Origin: Verrucomicrobiia bacterium
GTDB lineage: Bacteria > Verrucomicrobiota > Verrucomicrobiia > Limisphaerales > UBA1100
Direction of reading: 5' to 3'
Assembly (NCBI GenBank): GCA_014239365.1
Contig: JAAZZB010000043.1
Location: 1-36,580 of the forward strand
Length of the DNA: 36,580 nt
In this document: positions 24,141-33,014 of the stretch, one piece after another
How positions within the stretch are numbered: position 1 is the stretch's first letter
How the letters are laid out: every line of letters starts with the position of its first letter
Notes under the pieces: model-generated
What the model saw: the letters and a program-made list of their open reading frames with translations, nothing else
Told to the model about the DNA's origin: nothing
Database searches by the model: none
Translations under genes and position numbers: made by a program

Positions 24141-25508
24141 TCAAATCAACTCCTTCATCGGCTGCCAACCGTCGACCAAATAATGCGGGCGACCGGTGAG
24201 GTCGGGCAATGTCGTGGCGTTGGGGTCGAGGCCCATCGCTTGGTAAACGGTCGCGTGGACTTCGCCCATATGAACGGGGCGATCAGCGGGTTCGGCGGCG
24301 TGTTTGTCGCTCGCGCCGATGACTTGTCCGTGGCGCATTCCGCCGCCGGCGATGAAGGCGCAGCTCACGTTGGGCCAATGATCTCGGCCGCCTTTGGCGT
24401 TGATTTTTGGGGTGCGACCGAACTCGCCCCACGCCACGACCGTCACATCTTTGTCGAGACCGCGCGCGTGCAAATCTTCGATGAGCGCCGAGAGGCCGCG
24501 ATCGAAGATGGGCGCGTGGCCGTTGACACCGCTTTTGGCATCATAAATTTTATCGTGAAAATCCCAGCGACCGAAGTTCAGCGTGACGCAACGCGCCCCC
24601 GCTTCGACGAGGCGGCGGGCCATTAGGAAATGCGTGTTGTCGCGCGGAGCGCCGTCGCCAAAATTTTTCGCGTCGCCCTTGCCGTAACGCTCGCGGATTT
24701 TTGGGTCTTCCTTTTCGAGGTTCATCGCGTCGGCGAGTTTGCTGCTGGTGAGCACGCCCATCGCTTGTTGCGTGAAGGCGTCCATGCCGCGCACCGCACC
24801 GGAGCTATCGGCCTCGCGTCGGAAGCTATCGAAGCTCTGCAACAAACTACGCCGTGCGCCGAAGCGGCCGACGCTAACGTCGTTCAACGTCATATCGCCG
24901 CGACTATGATTCGTGGGCTTGAACGGCCCGTGGCCCACGCCGAGGAATCCCGGCTTGCCGCTCGCGCCGTACGGTGGATGACCCGCCTTGGGCGCGAGGC
25001 CGATGAAAGGCGGGATGCCCGGCACGTGAGCGCCGCGCAGTTTGGAAAGCGCCGCGCCGATGGACGGCCAACCGCCGGCCGCTTGGCCGTTGTTGTTAAA
25101 CGTGGACCCCTTGCGGCCGGAGTAGCACATAAACGAATCGTTGCTGCCGTTGGGCGCGCCGATGATGGAACGGATTGCCGTCCACTTATCCATAATGCGC
25201 GCCATCCTCGGCATCAATTCGCTCACGTGAATGCCCGGCACGCTGGTGCGAATGGCTGCGAGGTCGCCACGATATTCGCGCGGCGCGTTGGGTTTGGGAT
25301 CGATAAGATCCTGATGCGGCGGCGCGCCCGCCATATAAATCATAATGAGCGCCTTATGGCTTTTGCCCACGCCCGCCGCGGCCTCCGCCTGCAAAAGCTC
25401 CGGCAACGCCAGCCCGCCAAACGCGCCAAACGCGCCAACCCGCAGGAAATCCCGCCGGTTCAATCCGTCGCAAAATCCCGTTTGTGATTGTCCTTCGATT
25501 CTGAGCAT
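24141..25508 (-). CDS. DUF1501 protein, Tat-exported (paralogue 1)
   Basis: This 455-residue protein has a twin-arginine signal (LNRRDFLRVGAFGAFGGLALP). The mature part is a DUF1501 domain, of the alkaline phosphatase/sulfatase-like superfold. It contains IMIYMAGAPPHQDLIDPK near the start, a central SFRREADSSGAVRGMDAF, then [20 protein letters not shown] and HWPNV near 350-370, and a C-terminal LTGRPHYLVDGWQPM. Sulfatase formylglycine motifs are absent, and the enzymatic role of DUF1501 is not established. It is 23 bases downstream of paralogue 2 in the same direction and upstream of the DUF1549/1553 gene, its usual partner. Confidence 0.9.
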   Translation of the reverse strand: MLRIEGQSQTGFCDGLNRRDFLRVGAFGAFGGLALPELLQAEAAAGVGKSHKALIMIYMAGAPPHQDLIDPKPNAPREYRGDLAAIRTSVPGIHVSELMPRMARIMDKWTAIRSIIGAPNGSNDSFMCYSGRKGSTFNNNGQAAGGWPSIGAALSKLRGAHVPGIPPFIGLAPKAGHPPYGASGKPGFLGVGHGPFKPTNHSRGDMTLNDVSVGRFGARRSLLQSFDSFRREADSSGAVRGMDAFTQQAMGVLTSSKLADAMNLEKEDPKIRERYGKGDAKNFGDGAPRDNTHFLMARRLVEAGARCVTLNFGRWDFHDKIYDAKSGVNGHAPIFDRGLSALIEDLHARGLDKDVTVVAWGEFGRTPKINAKGGRDHWPNVSCAFIAGGGMRHGQVIGASDKHAAEPADRPVHMGEVHATVYQAMGLDPNATTLPDLTGRPHYLVDGWQPMKELI

Positions 25509-25531
25509 TTGATTTTCAGCTAAATGATTCC

Positions 25532-26818
25532 CTAGATGAGCGCCTTAATCGGTCGGCCGTTTTCGACCATAAAGGTGGGGCGACCTTGTGGGCTGGTGAA
25601 TTGGAGGCGATGGCTGAGGCCGAACATTTGCAGGATGGTGGCCATCACGTCTTGCGGATGGATTGGGTTTTCCTCGGGCACCTCGATTTTGCTGGAGCTC
25701 TTGCCGATGACTTGCCCCATTCGCAAGCCGCCGCCGGCCAGCGCAAGCGTGCACAGGCGACCCCAGTGATCGCGCCCGGCTCTGGAATTGACGCGCGGGG
25801 TGCGGCCGAATTCGCCGGTGACGACCACCAGCGTGTCGTCGAGCTGGCCGGTTTGGGCGAGGTCGGCGATGAGCGCGCTGATGCCCTGATCCATTTGCGG
25901 TGAGCGGCTCTTCATACTTTTCGCCACGGTGCTGTGCATATCCCAACCGCCGTAGCTGATGTTGACAAACCTGCATCCGGCAGCGCACAGGCGCTTGGCG
26001 AGCAGGAGTTGTTCGCCCAACCCACGGCCATAACGGGCGCGCACTTTGGGGTCTTCTTTTTTAATGTCAAAGGCGTCCTTGGAGCTACCGAGCACGAGGT
26101 CGAACGCCTGTTGCTCAAAGCCGTCGAGCCCTTCCATTTGGCCGGAGCGATCGATGTTGCGGTTGATAGTGTCCAGTTCATCGAGCAAACCGCGCCGGCT
26201 ATCGAAGCGATTGCTATCGACGCTGAGTTGCATATTTTTGCGCGCCTGACCGCTTGGGCTCAACGCCTGATAACGCGCGCCGAGCCAGCCCGGGCCATCG
26301 CTGCCGATGCCGCCGATGCGCACGTAAGTGGGCATTCCCGTTTCCGAATGGGTGGTGCCTTTGGCTTTGGAAATAATGGCGCCGAGGGAAGGTTTCGTTT
26401 TGGTGCGATCGTCGTAGCCGGTCATCACCCATTGGGTGCCGGTGCCGTGGCTGCTGCTGCCGTGGGCGAAGGAACGCACGAGCGCCATCTTGTCGGCCAC
26501 TGCCGCCATCTTCGGGAACGTCCCGCCGAGGCTCATCCCGGGGATGGAGGTTTTGCATTCGCCGGTGGTGCTGCGGTATTCGCGCGGCGCATCCATCTTC
26601 GGATCAAACGTCTCCACATGGGTGGGCCCGCCCGCGAGCCAAATCCAAATCACGGATTTGTTTTTCACGGCCAACCCCTGCTTCGCCGCGATGTCTTTGG
26701 CCTGCAACAAACCGGGCAACGACATTCCCGCTGCCCCCAGCGTGCCCACCTGTAAAAAATTTCTTCGTGAAAATCCGTCGCAATCGCGACTGTTTGGGGT
26801 TCCGAATATTTTTAACAT
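25532..26818 (-). CDS. DUF1501 protein, Tat-exported (paralogue 2)
   Basis: This 428-residue protein begins MLKIFGTPNSRDCDGFSRRN, the Tat motif being SRRNFLQVG. DUF1501 marks are IWIWLAGGPTHVETFDPK, the TGEFGRTPRVNSRAGRDHWG block and a C-terminal RPTFMVENGRPIKALI. The frame stays open for 118 codons upstream, into the next gene, but that extension is arginine-rich and unlike the family, so ATG at 26816-26818 is the start. It differs from its two neighbours in the middle region (SSSHGTGTQWVMTGYDDR), suggesting a distinct DUF1501 subgroup rather than a recent duplicate. Confidence 0.9.
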   Translation of the reverse strand: MLKIFGTPNSRDCDGFSRRNFLQVGTLGAAGMSLPGLLQAKDIAAKQGLAVKNKSVIWIWLAGGPTHVETFDPKMDAPREYRSTTGECKTSIPGMSLGGTFPKMAAVADKMALVRSFAHGSSSHGTGTQWVMTGYDDRTKTKPSLGAIISKAKGTTHSETGMPTYVRIGGIGSDGPGWLGARYQALSPSGQARKNMQLSVDSNRFDSRRGLLDELDTINRNIDRSGQMEGLDGFEQQAFDLVLGSSKDAFDIKKEDPKVRARYGRGLGEQLLLAKRLCAAGCRFVNISYGGWDMHSTVAKSMKSRSPQMDQGISALIADLAQTGQLDDTLVVVTGEFGRTPRVNSRAGRDHWGRLCTLALAGGGLRMGQVIGKSSSKIEVPEENPIHPQDVMATILQMFGLSHRLQFTSPQGRPTFMVENGRPIKALI

Positions 26819-26874
26819 AGCTGGGGTCCTTCGCTGGTTTGATGGTTTGGGTTTTTTTACATAACTGAAAATTT

Positions 26875-28224
26875 TTAGCTGACCATTTCCGGTAATGGCT
26901 TCACGCCGGGGTCCACAAGAAAACGCGGACGCCCTTGCAAATCGGGCACGGTGGTGGTTTCCACGTTGATGCCCAACGCGGTGTACAGCGTGGCAAAGAC
27001 TTCGCTGAATTTCACCGGGCGATCGGTGGCTTCGCCCGCGTGTTTGTCGGTGGCACCAATGACTTGGCCGTGGTTCATTCCGCCGCAGGCGAGCGCGGCG
27101 CAGCTCACGCGCGGCCAATGATCGCGCCCGGCTTTGGCGTTGATCTTCGGCGTGCGACCAAATTCGCCCCACACCACCACGCTGACATCGCGATCCATTC
27201 CGCGCTGATGCAAATCTTCGACGAGCGCCGTGAGCCCTTGATCGAGCATCGGCATATCCTCGCGACCGCGTTTGAAATTTCCGCTATGCCAATCCCACCG
27301 GCTGAACGCCAGCGTGACGCAACGCGCGCCGGCTTCCACCAAACGCCGCGCCATCAAAAAATCATCGAGCAATTTATGCGAACCATCCGCGCGTTTGACA
27401 GCGCTACCCCGGCCATACCGCGCGCGCAGTTTGGGATCTTCCTTTTCCAAATCCAACGCCTCGGCAAAGCGGGCGGAAGTGAGCATCGCCAACGCCTGTT
27501 CATTGAAGGCATCGAGGCCATCCATCTGGCCGCTGTGATCAATGTCACTGCGCAGTCGATCAAACTGCGAAAGCAACGAACGCCGTCCATCAAGGCGGTC
27601 GAGGTTCAAGCCATTGAGCTTCATATCCTCGCGCACGCCGCCGGCTTTGGCGGGGAGAAAGGGGCCGTGGGCGGGGCCAAGAAATCCGTGCGGGCCGGGG
27701 TCGCCCCATTCTTTGTGGCCGCAATTGGGGGCCAAGCCAACGAAGGGCGGCACGCCTTTGGCCGCCGGCCCGTGCAGCCGCGACAACACCGCGCCCATCC
27801 CCGGCCAACCGCCGGGAGGTTGATTGCCAAAATTGGCGCGACCGGTTTGGCATTGCCACGCATCGTGCCGGCCATTGGCGCCGACCATCGAGCGGATGAT
27901 CGTAAACTTGTCCATCATCTTCGCCATCCGCGGAAACTGATCGCCAATACGAATGCCGGGGACGCTCGTAGAAATCTCATTGAACTCGCCACGAATTTCT
28001 TTGGGCGCGGTGGGTTTAAGATCCCACATATCCTGATGGCTCGGGCCGCCGGGAAGGAAGATATTGATGATCGCTTTATGCCCGCGCTTGATGCCTTGCC
28101 GCTGCTCGGCTTGGAGGATTTGTGGCAACGAAAGACCACCCATCGCAAGGCCGCCGATTTGCAAAAAACCACGGCGCGATAGGCCATCGCAAAAACGATA
28201 TTTTTGTCCCTTAATCGTGATCAT
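26875..28224 (-). CDS. DUF1501 protein, Tat-exported (paralogue 3)
   Basis: This 449-residue protein has the Tat motif [23 protein letters not shown]1501 blocks include [38 protein letters not shown] with HWPRV, and the C-terminal [19 protein letters not shown]. It shares more with paralogue 1 than with paralogue 2, for example the [10 protein letters not shown]...RWDWH block and the [19 protein letters not shown] segment. It is the first gene of the leftward three-gene DUF1501 run, 56 bases ahead of paralogue 2, and probably heads their operon. Confidence 0.9.
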   Translation of the reverse strand: MITIKGQKYRFCDGLSRRGFLQIGGLAMGGLSLPQILQAEQRQGIKRGHKAIINIFLPGGPSHQDMWDLKPTAPKEIRGEFNEISTSVPGIRIGDQFPRMAKMMDKFTIIRSMVGANGRHDAWQCQTGRANFGNQPPGGWPGMGAVLSRLHGPAAKGVPPFVGLAPNCGHKEWGDPGPHGFLGPAHGPFLPAKAGGVREDMKLNGLNLDRLDGRRSLLSQFDRLRSDIDHSGQMDGLDAFNEQALAMLTSARFAEALDLEKEDPKLRARYGRGSAVKRADGSHKLLDDFLMARRLVEAGARCVTLAFSRWDWHSGNFKRGREDMPMLDQGLTALVEDLHQRGMDRDVSVVVWGEFGRTPKINAKAGRDHWPRVSCAALACGGMNHGQVIGATDKHAGEATDRPVKFSEVFATLYTALGINVETTTVPDLQGRPRFLVDPGVKPLPEMVS

Positions 28225-28360
28225 TATTTACAGCTCAAGTCGCTGGAAAATTCGACGCGGCGAAGTTGCGAATCATTCAGCCGGAAAGGCCAAAATGTCA
28301 TAAGAATTTTGCCGGTAAAATAGGGCGGAATTTGGAGAATTTCGGAAGGGCTCGCCGTTT

Positions 28361-28406
28361 GTAGCCCGGCCCGTTGGGCCGGGCCCGGGCCACCGGCCCG
28401 GGCTAC
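28361..28406. repeat. REP-like GTAGCCCGG double hairpin
   Basis: The outer ends GTAGCCCGG and CCGGGCTAC pair. Inside lie two smaller hairpins, CCCGGCCC-GTT-GGGCCGGG and CCCGGGCC-ACC-GGCCCGGG. It is in the 207-base gap between the cyclase stop and the DUF1501 paralogue 3 start. It resembles the TAGCCCGGGG units around the transposase. Confidence 0.75.
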
Positions 28407-28431
28407 ATGAAATCGCGTTTAATTTATTGGT

Positions 28432-30600
28432 TTACGAAGTGGGGACCGGCGCGTCCACCGATTCGTTTTTTGAGGTCGGTTCGGGGCTTAGGCGATACAC
28501 GGCTTGGAGGTCGCTGAAGCCTTTGATTTCCATTGGCGGCAAGGTCTCGGCGGAGCGGCCTTCGCGGGCGGCTTCGCAAGTGGGTTCGTCGACCAAAATA
28601 TCCATCGGACTGGCCACCGTGCAAAGGCGACTGGCGAGGTTCGCCCCTTGGCCGATGACGGTGAAATTCAGCCGATCCTCAGAGCCCATAAAGCCGGCGA
28701 GCATTTCGCCCGTGGCGATGCCGATGCCAACGTCGATTTCATTGCCGCGCAGCATATTCAGCACCTTGCGTTCCTGTAACATATGCCGCGCGCAAGCCAC
28801 GGCGCGTTCGGGCGCGGTGGGGTCTTTGCCGGTAGCGCCGAACACGGCCATGATCATATCGCCCACAAATTTATCCACCATCCCGCCGTGCTCGTGAATG
28901 ACCCACGTCATCGCGGTCATATGTTCGTTCAGCAACGAAACCACCTCCTCCGGCGGCATATGCTGGGTGATCTCGGTGTACTTTCGGATGTCGCAAAAGA
29001 GCACCGTCATCCCGCGCGTCTCGCCGCCCAGCACCACATCGCCCTCCAACAAACGATCGGCCACTTCCTTGTCCGCCACCTTTTTCAACAAATCTCGATA
29101 CTTGTTCTTTAACGATAACTCTTGCGCGGTTTCGTTGAATGCATGGGCTAATTTGCCAAATTCATCGCCACTGCGCACTGGAATGCGAACATCATAATCG
29201 CCTTCGCGAAGGCGCATGGTGGCTTTGAAAAGGCGGCGCAAGGGCTTGAAGAGGCCCAGCGAAATCAGCCAGCTCAGCGCCATGGTGGCGAGGCCCATCA
29301 GGCCGCCGAGCAGCAAAATTTCGTCACGCAATTCCGCGCGCATTGCCAGCGGCGCGGCCCACGAATAGAGGCCCACTTTGTAGGCGGCGGGCAAGCCACT
29401 GGTGGCGCCGGCGTCGTTTTTCATCGGCGAATAAAAAACGCGGTACGGCACGCCATCGAGATTGACGAGGTCGATTTGGTCTTCGGGTTGTTCGCCGCGC
29501 ACATTGCGGCGCAGCCAAGTGGTGAGCGGTTTGGTGGCTTCGGCGGTGATGGCACGGGAGTGCAGATGGCCGTCCACCCACATCCCGGTCATTAAATCGC
29601 TGATGTCACTGAGCGTCTGTTCGCCGCGCGTGCTGAGCGGGAAGCCGAGCACGAGCGTGCCGATTTTGCGACCGCCGCCCGCTTGGAGAACCGGCGTGCA
29701 CACCAGCTCGATGAGGCCGCCTTCGCCGTCTTTTTCCAATGCGAGATAGCCGACGCCCTGTTTATCGAGCGCCACCAAATCGGGCACAAACTCCTCAAGC
29801 CGTTCGCGAAAATGACGGCGGGCGGCGTTGTCAAAAAACCCGCCAAACCGCGCCTCCGGCAGCAGGAACTCGCCCTGTTCGCCGAGGAAAACAAGAAACG
29901 AAGCGGTGATCGTTTGGGCCTGTTCGCGGCCGTCGATACCCAATGCGTGACGGGCCGCCGGCGGCACATCGGCCTTGGCTGCGGCGCCGGGCGGACGGGT
30001 GGGGCGCGGCAATTTGCTTGCACTCTGAATGCCGACAGAAAATTTGCGTAATTGATCCGCAATGTTCCGGCGAGTCTCAGCCACAGCGCGGTCATAAATT
30101 TGCTTCACCGGGCTAGGCTGTTTTTCCAACGCAGTACGCAGAGGAGAGGGCGCGAAGGAACGTCTCTGGCCACGGCGAGGGTCATCAAGTTGGCTGGCGA
30201 ATTGGTCGATGGCCCCGCGCATTTGGCGGCTCATTGCGAGGCGTGCGGCGATGTTTTCTTCCGCCTCCATTTCCTCGGCTAGTTTGCGGAATTCCTCGGC
30301 CAACATCCGCTGCAGTTGATGCCGCGCGAGTTGGTACAGCTTGGTGGTTTCGCGGCCTTCCAGTGCCTCTTGCACCTGCGTGCGCTTGGCGAAATCCATC
30401 GCTTTCTGGCGCACCGCACCCAGCCGCGCCTCCTGTTCACGCGGCAGATACGTGAGCTGCTCATTCACACGATCGCGGAAGAGCTGATCGTGCGCCGCCT
30501 CCACGCGCCGCAACGACACGCGCAGCATCACCGCCGTGCACAGCGCCACCACCACCAACATCGACAGCAGCAGTTTTATCCTAAATCCAAATCGAAACAT
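28432..30600 (-). CDS. Membrane sensor adenylate/guanylate cyclase (class III) with HAMP domain
   Basis: This 722-residue protein has membrane helix 1 at about 8-26, a large extracytoplasmic sensor region (about 27-420, helical at first, then dCache-like), helix 2 at about 425-447, a HAMP linker (KPLRRLFKATMRLREGDYD) and a class III cyclase domain at about 525-700. The two metal aspartates are visible in VLFCDIRKYT and in VDKFVGDMIM, where Lys is the base-selecting residue. The other selecting position is IGQGANLASRL, with Gln where many adenylate cyclases have Asp; Asn and Arg for the transition state are kept. It probably makes cAMP from an envelope signal, but specificity is uncertain. It is divergent from the prepilin-like array across a 527-base gap. 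Confidence 0.88.
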   Translation of the reverse strand: MFRFGFRIKLLLSMLVVVALCTAVMLRVSLRRVEAAHDQLFRDRVNEQLTYLPREQEARLGAVRQKAMDFAKRTQVQEALEGRETTKLYQLARHQLQRMLAEEFRKLAEEMEAEENIAARLAMSRQMRGAIDQFASQLDDPRRGQRRSFAPSPLRTALEKQPSPVKQIYDRAVAETRRNIADQLRKFSVGIQSASKLPRPTRPPGAAAKADVPPAARHALGIDGREQAQTITASFLVFLGEQGEFLLPEARFGGFFDNAARRHFRERLEEFVPDLVALDKQGVGYLALEKDGEGGLIELVCTPVLQAGGGRKIGTLVLGFPLSTRGEQTLSDISDLMTGMWVDGHLHSRAITAEATKPLTTWLRRNVRGEQPEDQIDLVNLDGVPYRVFYSPMKNDAGATSGLPAAYKVGLYSWAAPLAMRAELRDEILLLGGLMGLATMALSWLISLGLFKPLRRLFKATMRLREGDYDVRIPVRSGDEFGKLAHAFNETAQELSLKNKYRDLLKKVADKEVADRLLEGDVVLGGETRGMTVLFCDIRKYTEITQHMPPEEVVSLLNEHMTAMTWVIHEHGGMVDKFVGDMIMAVFGATGKDPTAPERAVACARHMLQERKVLNMLRGNEIDVGIGIATGEMLAGFMGSEDRLNFTVIGQGANLASRLCTVASPMDILVDEPTCEAAREGRSAETLPPMEIKGFSDLQAVYRLSPEPTSKNESVDAPVPTS

Positions 30601-31000
30601 ATTGTACGAGACACTTTATAAAATTAATTCGCGTGGCGTCTCCCATAAAGACGCAAACGACAGGCAAAAAGATTCAATAAATCGCCCCTTTTACGCCCCT
30701 TTCCAGCCCATTAAAGCGAGACACTGCCTGAAAACCACGCGGCATTCGAGGCAAAAGAACGCAAAAAGATTGCAAATTCATGGCATAAATCCGTGATGCA
30801 ATTCAGCCTCACCCACCTTCGCCTTACATTGGACGCCAACGAACCGCCATAAACCCGCCAAAAATGTGAGAAAGCGCTCAAACCACCGTTTTTTGTGACC
30901 GGTAACAACCGATTGCGTGAGCATTACGCCCAATGCGGAAAAACCACGCTAAACTTTTTTCTGCAACCGATTTTACTGGGGATTTAGGGCCAAAAAAAAC
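30601..31000. other. Gene-free stretch between divergent cyclase and prepilin-like array
   Basis: No convincing gene is seen. A perfect six-base inverted repeat GCGTCT / AGACGC at 30636-30654 lies about 36 bases upstream of the cyclase start and could be an operator or leader hairpin. The A/T-rich part nearer 30930-31000 precedes the first sigma-54-type promoter, where activator sites would be expected, but no clear repeated site is visible. Confidence 0.4.
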
Positions 31001-31015
31001 TGGCACGAAAACTGC
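31001..31015 (+). promoter_or_regulatory. Sigma-54-type promoter P1 (copy 1)
   Basis: TGGCAC-GAAAA-CTGC matches the -24/-12 consensus TGGCAC-N5-TTGC except for one base at the -12 element. The spacing is exact. The predicted start point is near 31027, about 100 bases before the gene. Three equivalent sites precede the other array copies. Confidence 0.75.
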
Positions 31016-31038
31016 GAACAGATTCAGCAATTAGAGAA

Positions 31039-31054
31039 GGCTATGGATGTAGCC
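31039..31054 (+). promoter_or_regulatory. Leader stem-loop 1
   Basis: GGCTA-TGGATG-TAGCC forms a five-pair hairpin about 13 bases after the predicted transcription start. It corresponds in position to hairpins in the other three leaders. Confidence 0.55.
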
Positions 31055-31127
31055 GCTGTGAGACTGCGCCCTTTAGATGGACGCATAACCCTAAACAACC
31101 CGAAAACCAACCAACCAACGGAAAGAT

Positions 31128-32156
31128 ATGAAAAAACTAAATAAAAAGGGCTTTACCCTTATCGAGTTGCTGGTGGTCATTGCCATTATCGGCATTCTGG
31201 CCAGCATGCTTCTTCCCACCTTGGCGAAGGCCAAGAAAAAAGCAAACCGCCTCAAATGCGCAAACAAGCTTGGCCAGCAATCACAGGCTCACATTGGCTT
31301 TGCTGGCGATGCCGGCGGCTTCCTCTGGACCCTGCAGGATCGTGAGATCATCGACGCCTATTCGGCCGATTATCGTGCGCGCCCTCAGGTCACCAGCCAC
31401 TTCTTCACCTGGCCATACGATGGTTACGCGGACTGGCGCGCAGGATCCCAGTTCGGAAACACATCCAACCGGATGCCCGCTGGCTTCCGTTATCACCGCG
31501 ATTGGCATGCGGGTGACGTGCGGTTCGTCTACACCGTTCCCGGCATTCGCCGTGCATTAGATAGCTCGCGGATGATTCATTCCCCTTGCGACGCCAAGGC
31601 GAAGACCGAGAACCAAAAGGATTCCACTAAAGGCAACTTGGACAACGGCAAATGGGCCGCAGGCAAGTTCTCAGGCGGCGGAAATGGTGGCTTCTACGTC
31701 ACTTGGTACGCCGGTAGTTATGGTTTCCACCGCGGTGGTGATGACCAAACTCCCGAGACCCTCCTCACCCTCACCCGTAATGTGACCGGCAGCGGTCGCG
31801 AATGGGACGAGCTTCCCAGCGGTTACTACTACCAGTATTACAACTACTGGTGCGCCCGCACCTTCCGTGGTGACAACAACGATAACTTCGTCGGCTCAAG
31901 CGGCAAAGATATCGATGGCAATCAGGTGAACCGTTACCCCTACTACTATTGGGCTGACTACGCCGGATACTGCGCTAAAATGTCCGGACTGGACGCGAGC
32001 CAAGGCCAGTTCAGCACCTCGGATGGTTCTGTGAAGCAGTCTGACGACACGCAGTGGAAAGCCGCTATTGTGAACCACAACAATCAGGAAGGCACCAAAG
32101 CCGTTTCCAACAGCACCAAGAAAGCTGTCCGCAGCGCATCCCTTTGGGAGCAATAA
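31128..32156 (+). CDS. Prepilin-like exported protein, array copy 1 (intact)
   Basis: This 342-residue protein has a type IV prepilin leader, MKKLNKKG then [14 protein letters not shown], with the predicted prepilin-peptidase cut between Gly8 and Phe9 and Glu at +5. The hydrophobic helix ends in [13 protein letters not shown], identical in copies 1 and 2. The body is rich in Tyr, Trp, Asp and Gly and carries shared blocks ([36 protein letters not shown]). A C-terminal D-X9-DG block ([15 protein letters not shown]) resembles the H-X9-DG mark of PVC prepilin-like families, with Asp for His. GGAAAG precedes the ATG. A long Tyr-rich insertion ([11 protein letters not shown]) makes this the largest copy. 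It is likely a surface pseudopilin; no pilus machinery is nearby. Confidence 0.85.
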   Translation: MKKLNKKGFTLIELLVVIAIIGILASMLLPTLAKAKKKANRLKCANKLGQQSQAHIGFAGDAGGFLWTLQDREIIDAYSADYRARPQVTSHFFTWPYDGYADWRAGSQFGNTSNRMPAGFRYHRDWHAGDVRFVYTVPGIRRALDSSRMIHSPCDAKAKTENQKDSTKGNLDNGKWAAGKFSGGGNGGFYVTWYAGSYGFHRGGDDQTPETLLTLTRNVTGSGREWDELPSGYYYQYYNYWCARTFRGDNNDNFVGSSGKDIDGNQVNRYPYYYWADYAGYCAKMSGLDASQGQFSTSDGSVKQSDDTQWKAAIVNHNNQEGTKAVSNSTKKAVRSASLWEQ

Positions 32157-32194
32157 ACGCGGGTGAACAAACTTCCTAAATCGAAGTAAACCTC

Positions 32195-32228
32195 AAAGCC
32201 CCCGGTCCATGGATCGGGGGCTTTTTTT
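32195..32228 (+). terminator. Terminator after prepilin-like copy 1
   Basis: AAAGCCCCCG pairs with CGGGGGCTTT around a loop that can pair further, followed by a T-run. It lies 38 bases past the stop codon. Confidence 0.9.
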
Positions 32229-32277
32229 GTTTCCTTCGTTTGATTCGTTTGATTCGTTGGCGTTTGAAAATGAACAC

Positions 32278-32304
32278 AAAAAAAGGAGGCCATCAAGGGC
32301 CTCC
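32278..32304 (-). terminator. Terminator for lipoprotein 1 (minus strand)
   Basis: On the minus strand, GGAGGCC-CTTGAT-GGCCTCC is followed by seven T. It lies 33 bases past the lipoprotein stop codon and faces the + strand terminator. Confidence 0.88.
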
Positions 32305-32337
32305 TGTTAAGTTTGGGGGGCTGATTAATTACTCAGC

Positions 32338-32577
32338 CTACTTTTTCCCTTCGATCCCATCGGGCTGTCCCTCAGGAGCGCCAACGCCGCTCGGGGGCTT
32401 GGGCGCTTCTGGGCCGGGGCCATTCTTTTCGCCGCCTTTAGGGTTCTCCGTTTTCGGGCCGTCCTTAGGGCTGGGGCCATCATCAGCTGCGTCATCGCCA
32501 CAACCGACAATGATCGCTGCAGAGCCGGCGGCAATGAACGCCACGGCCACGACTTGGGTCATTTTCTTTTTAAGCAT
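32338..32577 (-). CDS. Small lipoprotein 1, partner of copy 1
   Basis: This 79-residue protein starts MLKKKMTQVVAVAFIAAGSA with lipobox IIVGC (Cys26), then GDDAADDG and a Pro/Gly/Lys/Glu-rich tail without obvious secondary structure. Gly follows the lipid-bearing Cys, which in E. coli rules would allow outer-membrane sorting. AAGGAAAA precedes the ATG. The N-terminal half is clearly homologous to lipoproteins 2 and 3, each placed convergently after a prepilin-like gene. No family is recognised. The mature part is disordered, suggesting a tether or spacer. Confidence 0.78.
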   Translation of the reverse strand: MLKKKMTQVVAVAFIAAGSAAIIVGCGDDAADDGPSPKDGPKTENPKGGEKNGPGPEAPKPPSGVGAPEGQPDGIEGKK

Positions 32578-32893
32578 TTTTTATTTTCCTTGAACTGGTA
32601 TTGGTTCGCTTCATTCCGCCGCACACCGGCGCGGCTTCGGTTTTGGATTCTCACCGAAAGCCTGTCCATTGGCAACCCCTTTTCCTTGCCCTAATGCTTA
32701 CCACCCCCGTCACCCCCCGTCAGGAGAGGGAAGGCGGGTTCTCTGAAACCGCTGAGGCGCGCTCGGAGAGCACGCCCTACCGAACCCCCCCTCGTGCGTG
32801 AATTTCACACGATGTGATGAAAAATAACGCAACGTTTGGGGTTTCCCGCACCGCTTACCCCGTTTTTGTGCGTAAAATCGGCCAAAACCATCT
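32578..32893. other. Gap between lipoprotein 1 and promoter P2
   Basis: No gene is seen. A G/C-rich segment at about 32725-32790 (with GCTCGGAGAGCACGCCC) looks like a dispersed repeat fragment. A promoter for lipoprotein 1 should lie near 32600-32700 on the minus strand but I see no clear consensus. Confidence 0.4.
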
Positions 32894-32908
32894 TGGCACG
32901 AGACTTGC
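32894..32908 (+). promoter_or_regulatory. Sigma-54-type promoter P2 (copy 2)
   Basis: TGGCAC-GAGAC-TTGC is a full match to the -24/-12 consensus with exact spacing. The predicted start point is near 32920, about 95 bases before the gene. Confidence 0.88.
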
Positions 32909-32925
32909 GATACAATCCTTGAATG

Positions 32926-32945
32926 GAGCCGTCATGTGGCGGTTC
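32926..32945 (+). promoter_or_regulatory. Leader stem-loop 2
   Basis: GAGCCG pairs with CGGTTC (one G-U) across an eight-base loop, starting about seven bases after the predicted transcription start. It is the positional equivalent of the hairpins in the other leaders. Confidence 0.55.
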
Positions 32946-33014
32946 TGCCGCGCCTGAGCTATGCGAGCCATACGAAAGCGTGTAACCCGTAAAACAACCC
33001 AACATAATAAAACC

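Noticed and set aside
23181..24626. 481-codon + strand frame spanning the DUF1549/1553 and DUF1501 genes
   Set aside because: It crosses two recognised minus strand genes and their gap, with Arg/His-rich composition and no start signal.
26819..27172. 118-codon N-terminal extension of DUF1501 paralogue 2
   Set aside because: The extension lies within the neighbouring gene, is Arg/Ser-rich, and would bury the Tat signal. ATG at 26816-26818 gives a normal DUF1501 start.
26935..28182. 415-codon + strand frame opposite DUF1501 paralogue 3
   Set aside because: It is antisense to a convincing Tat-exported DUF1501 gene; the product has no recognisable domain.
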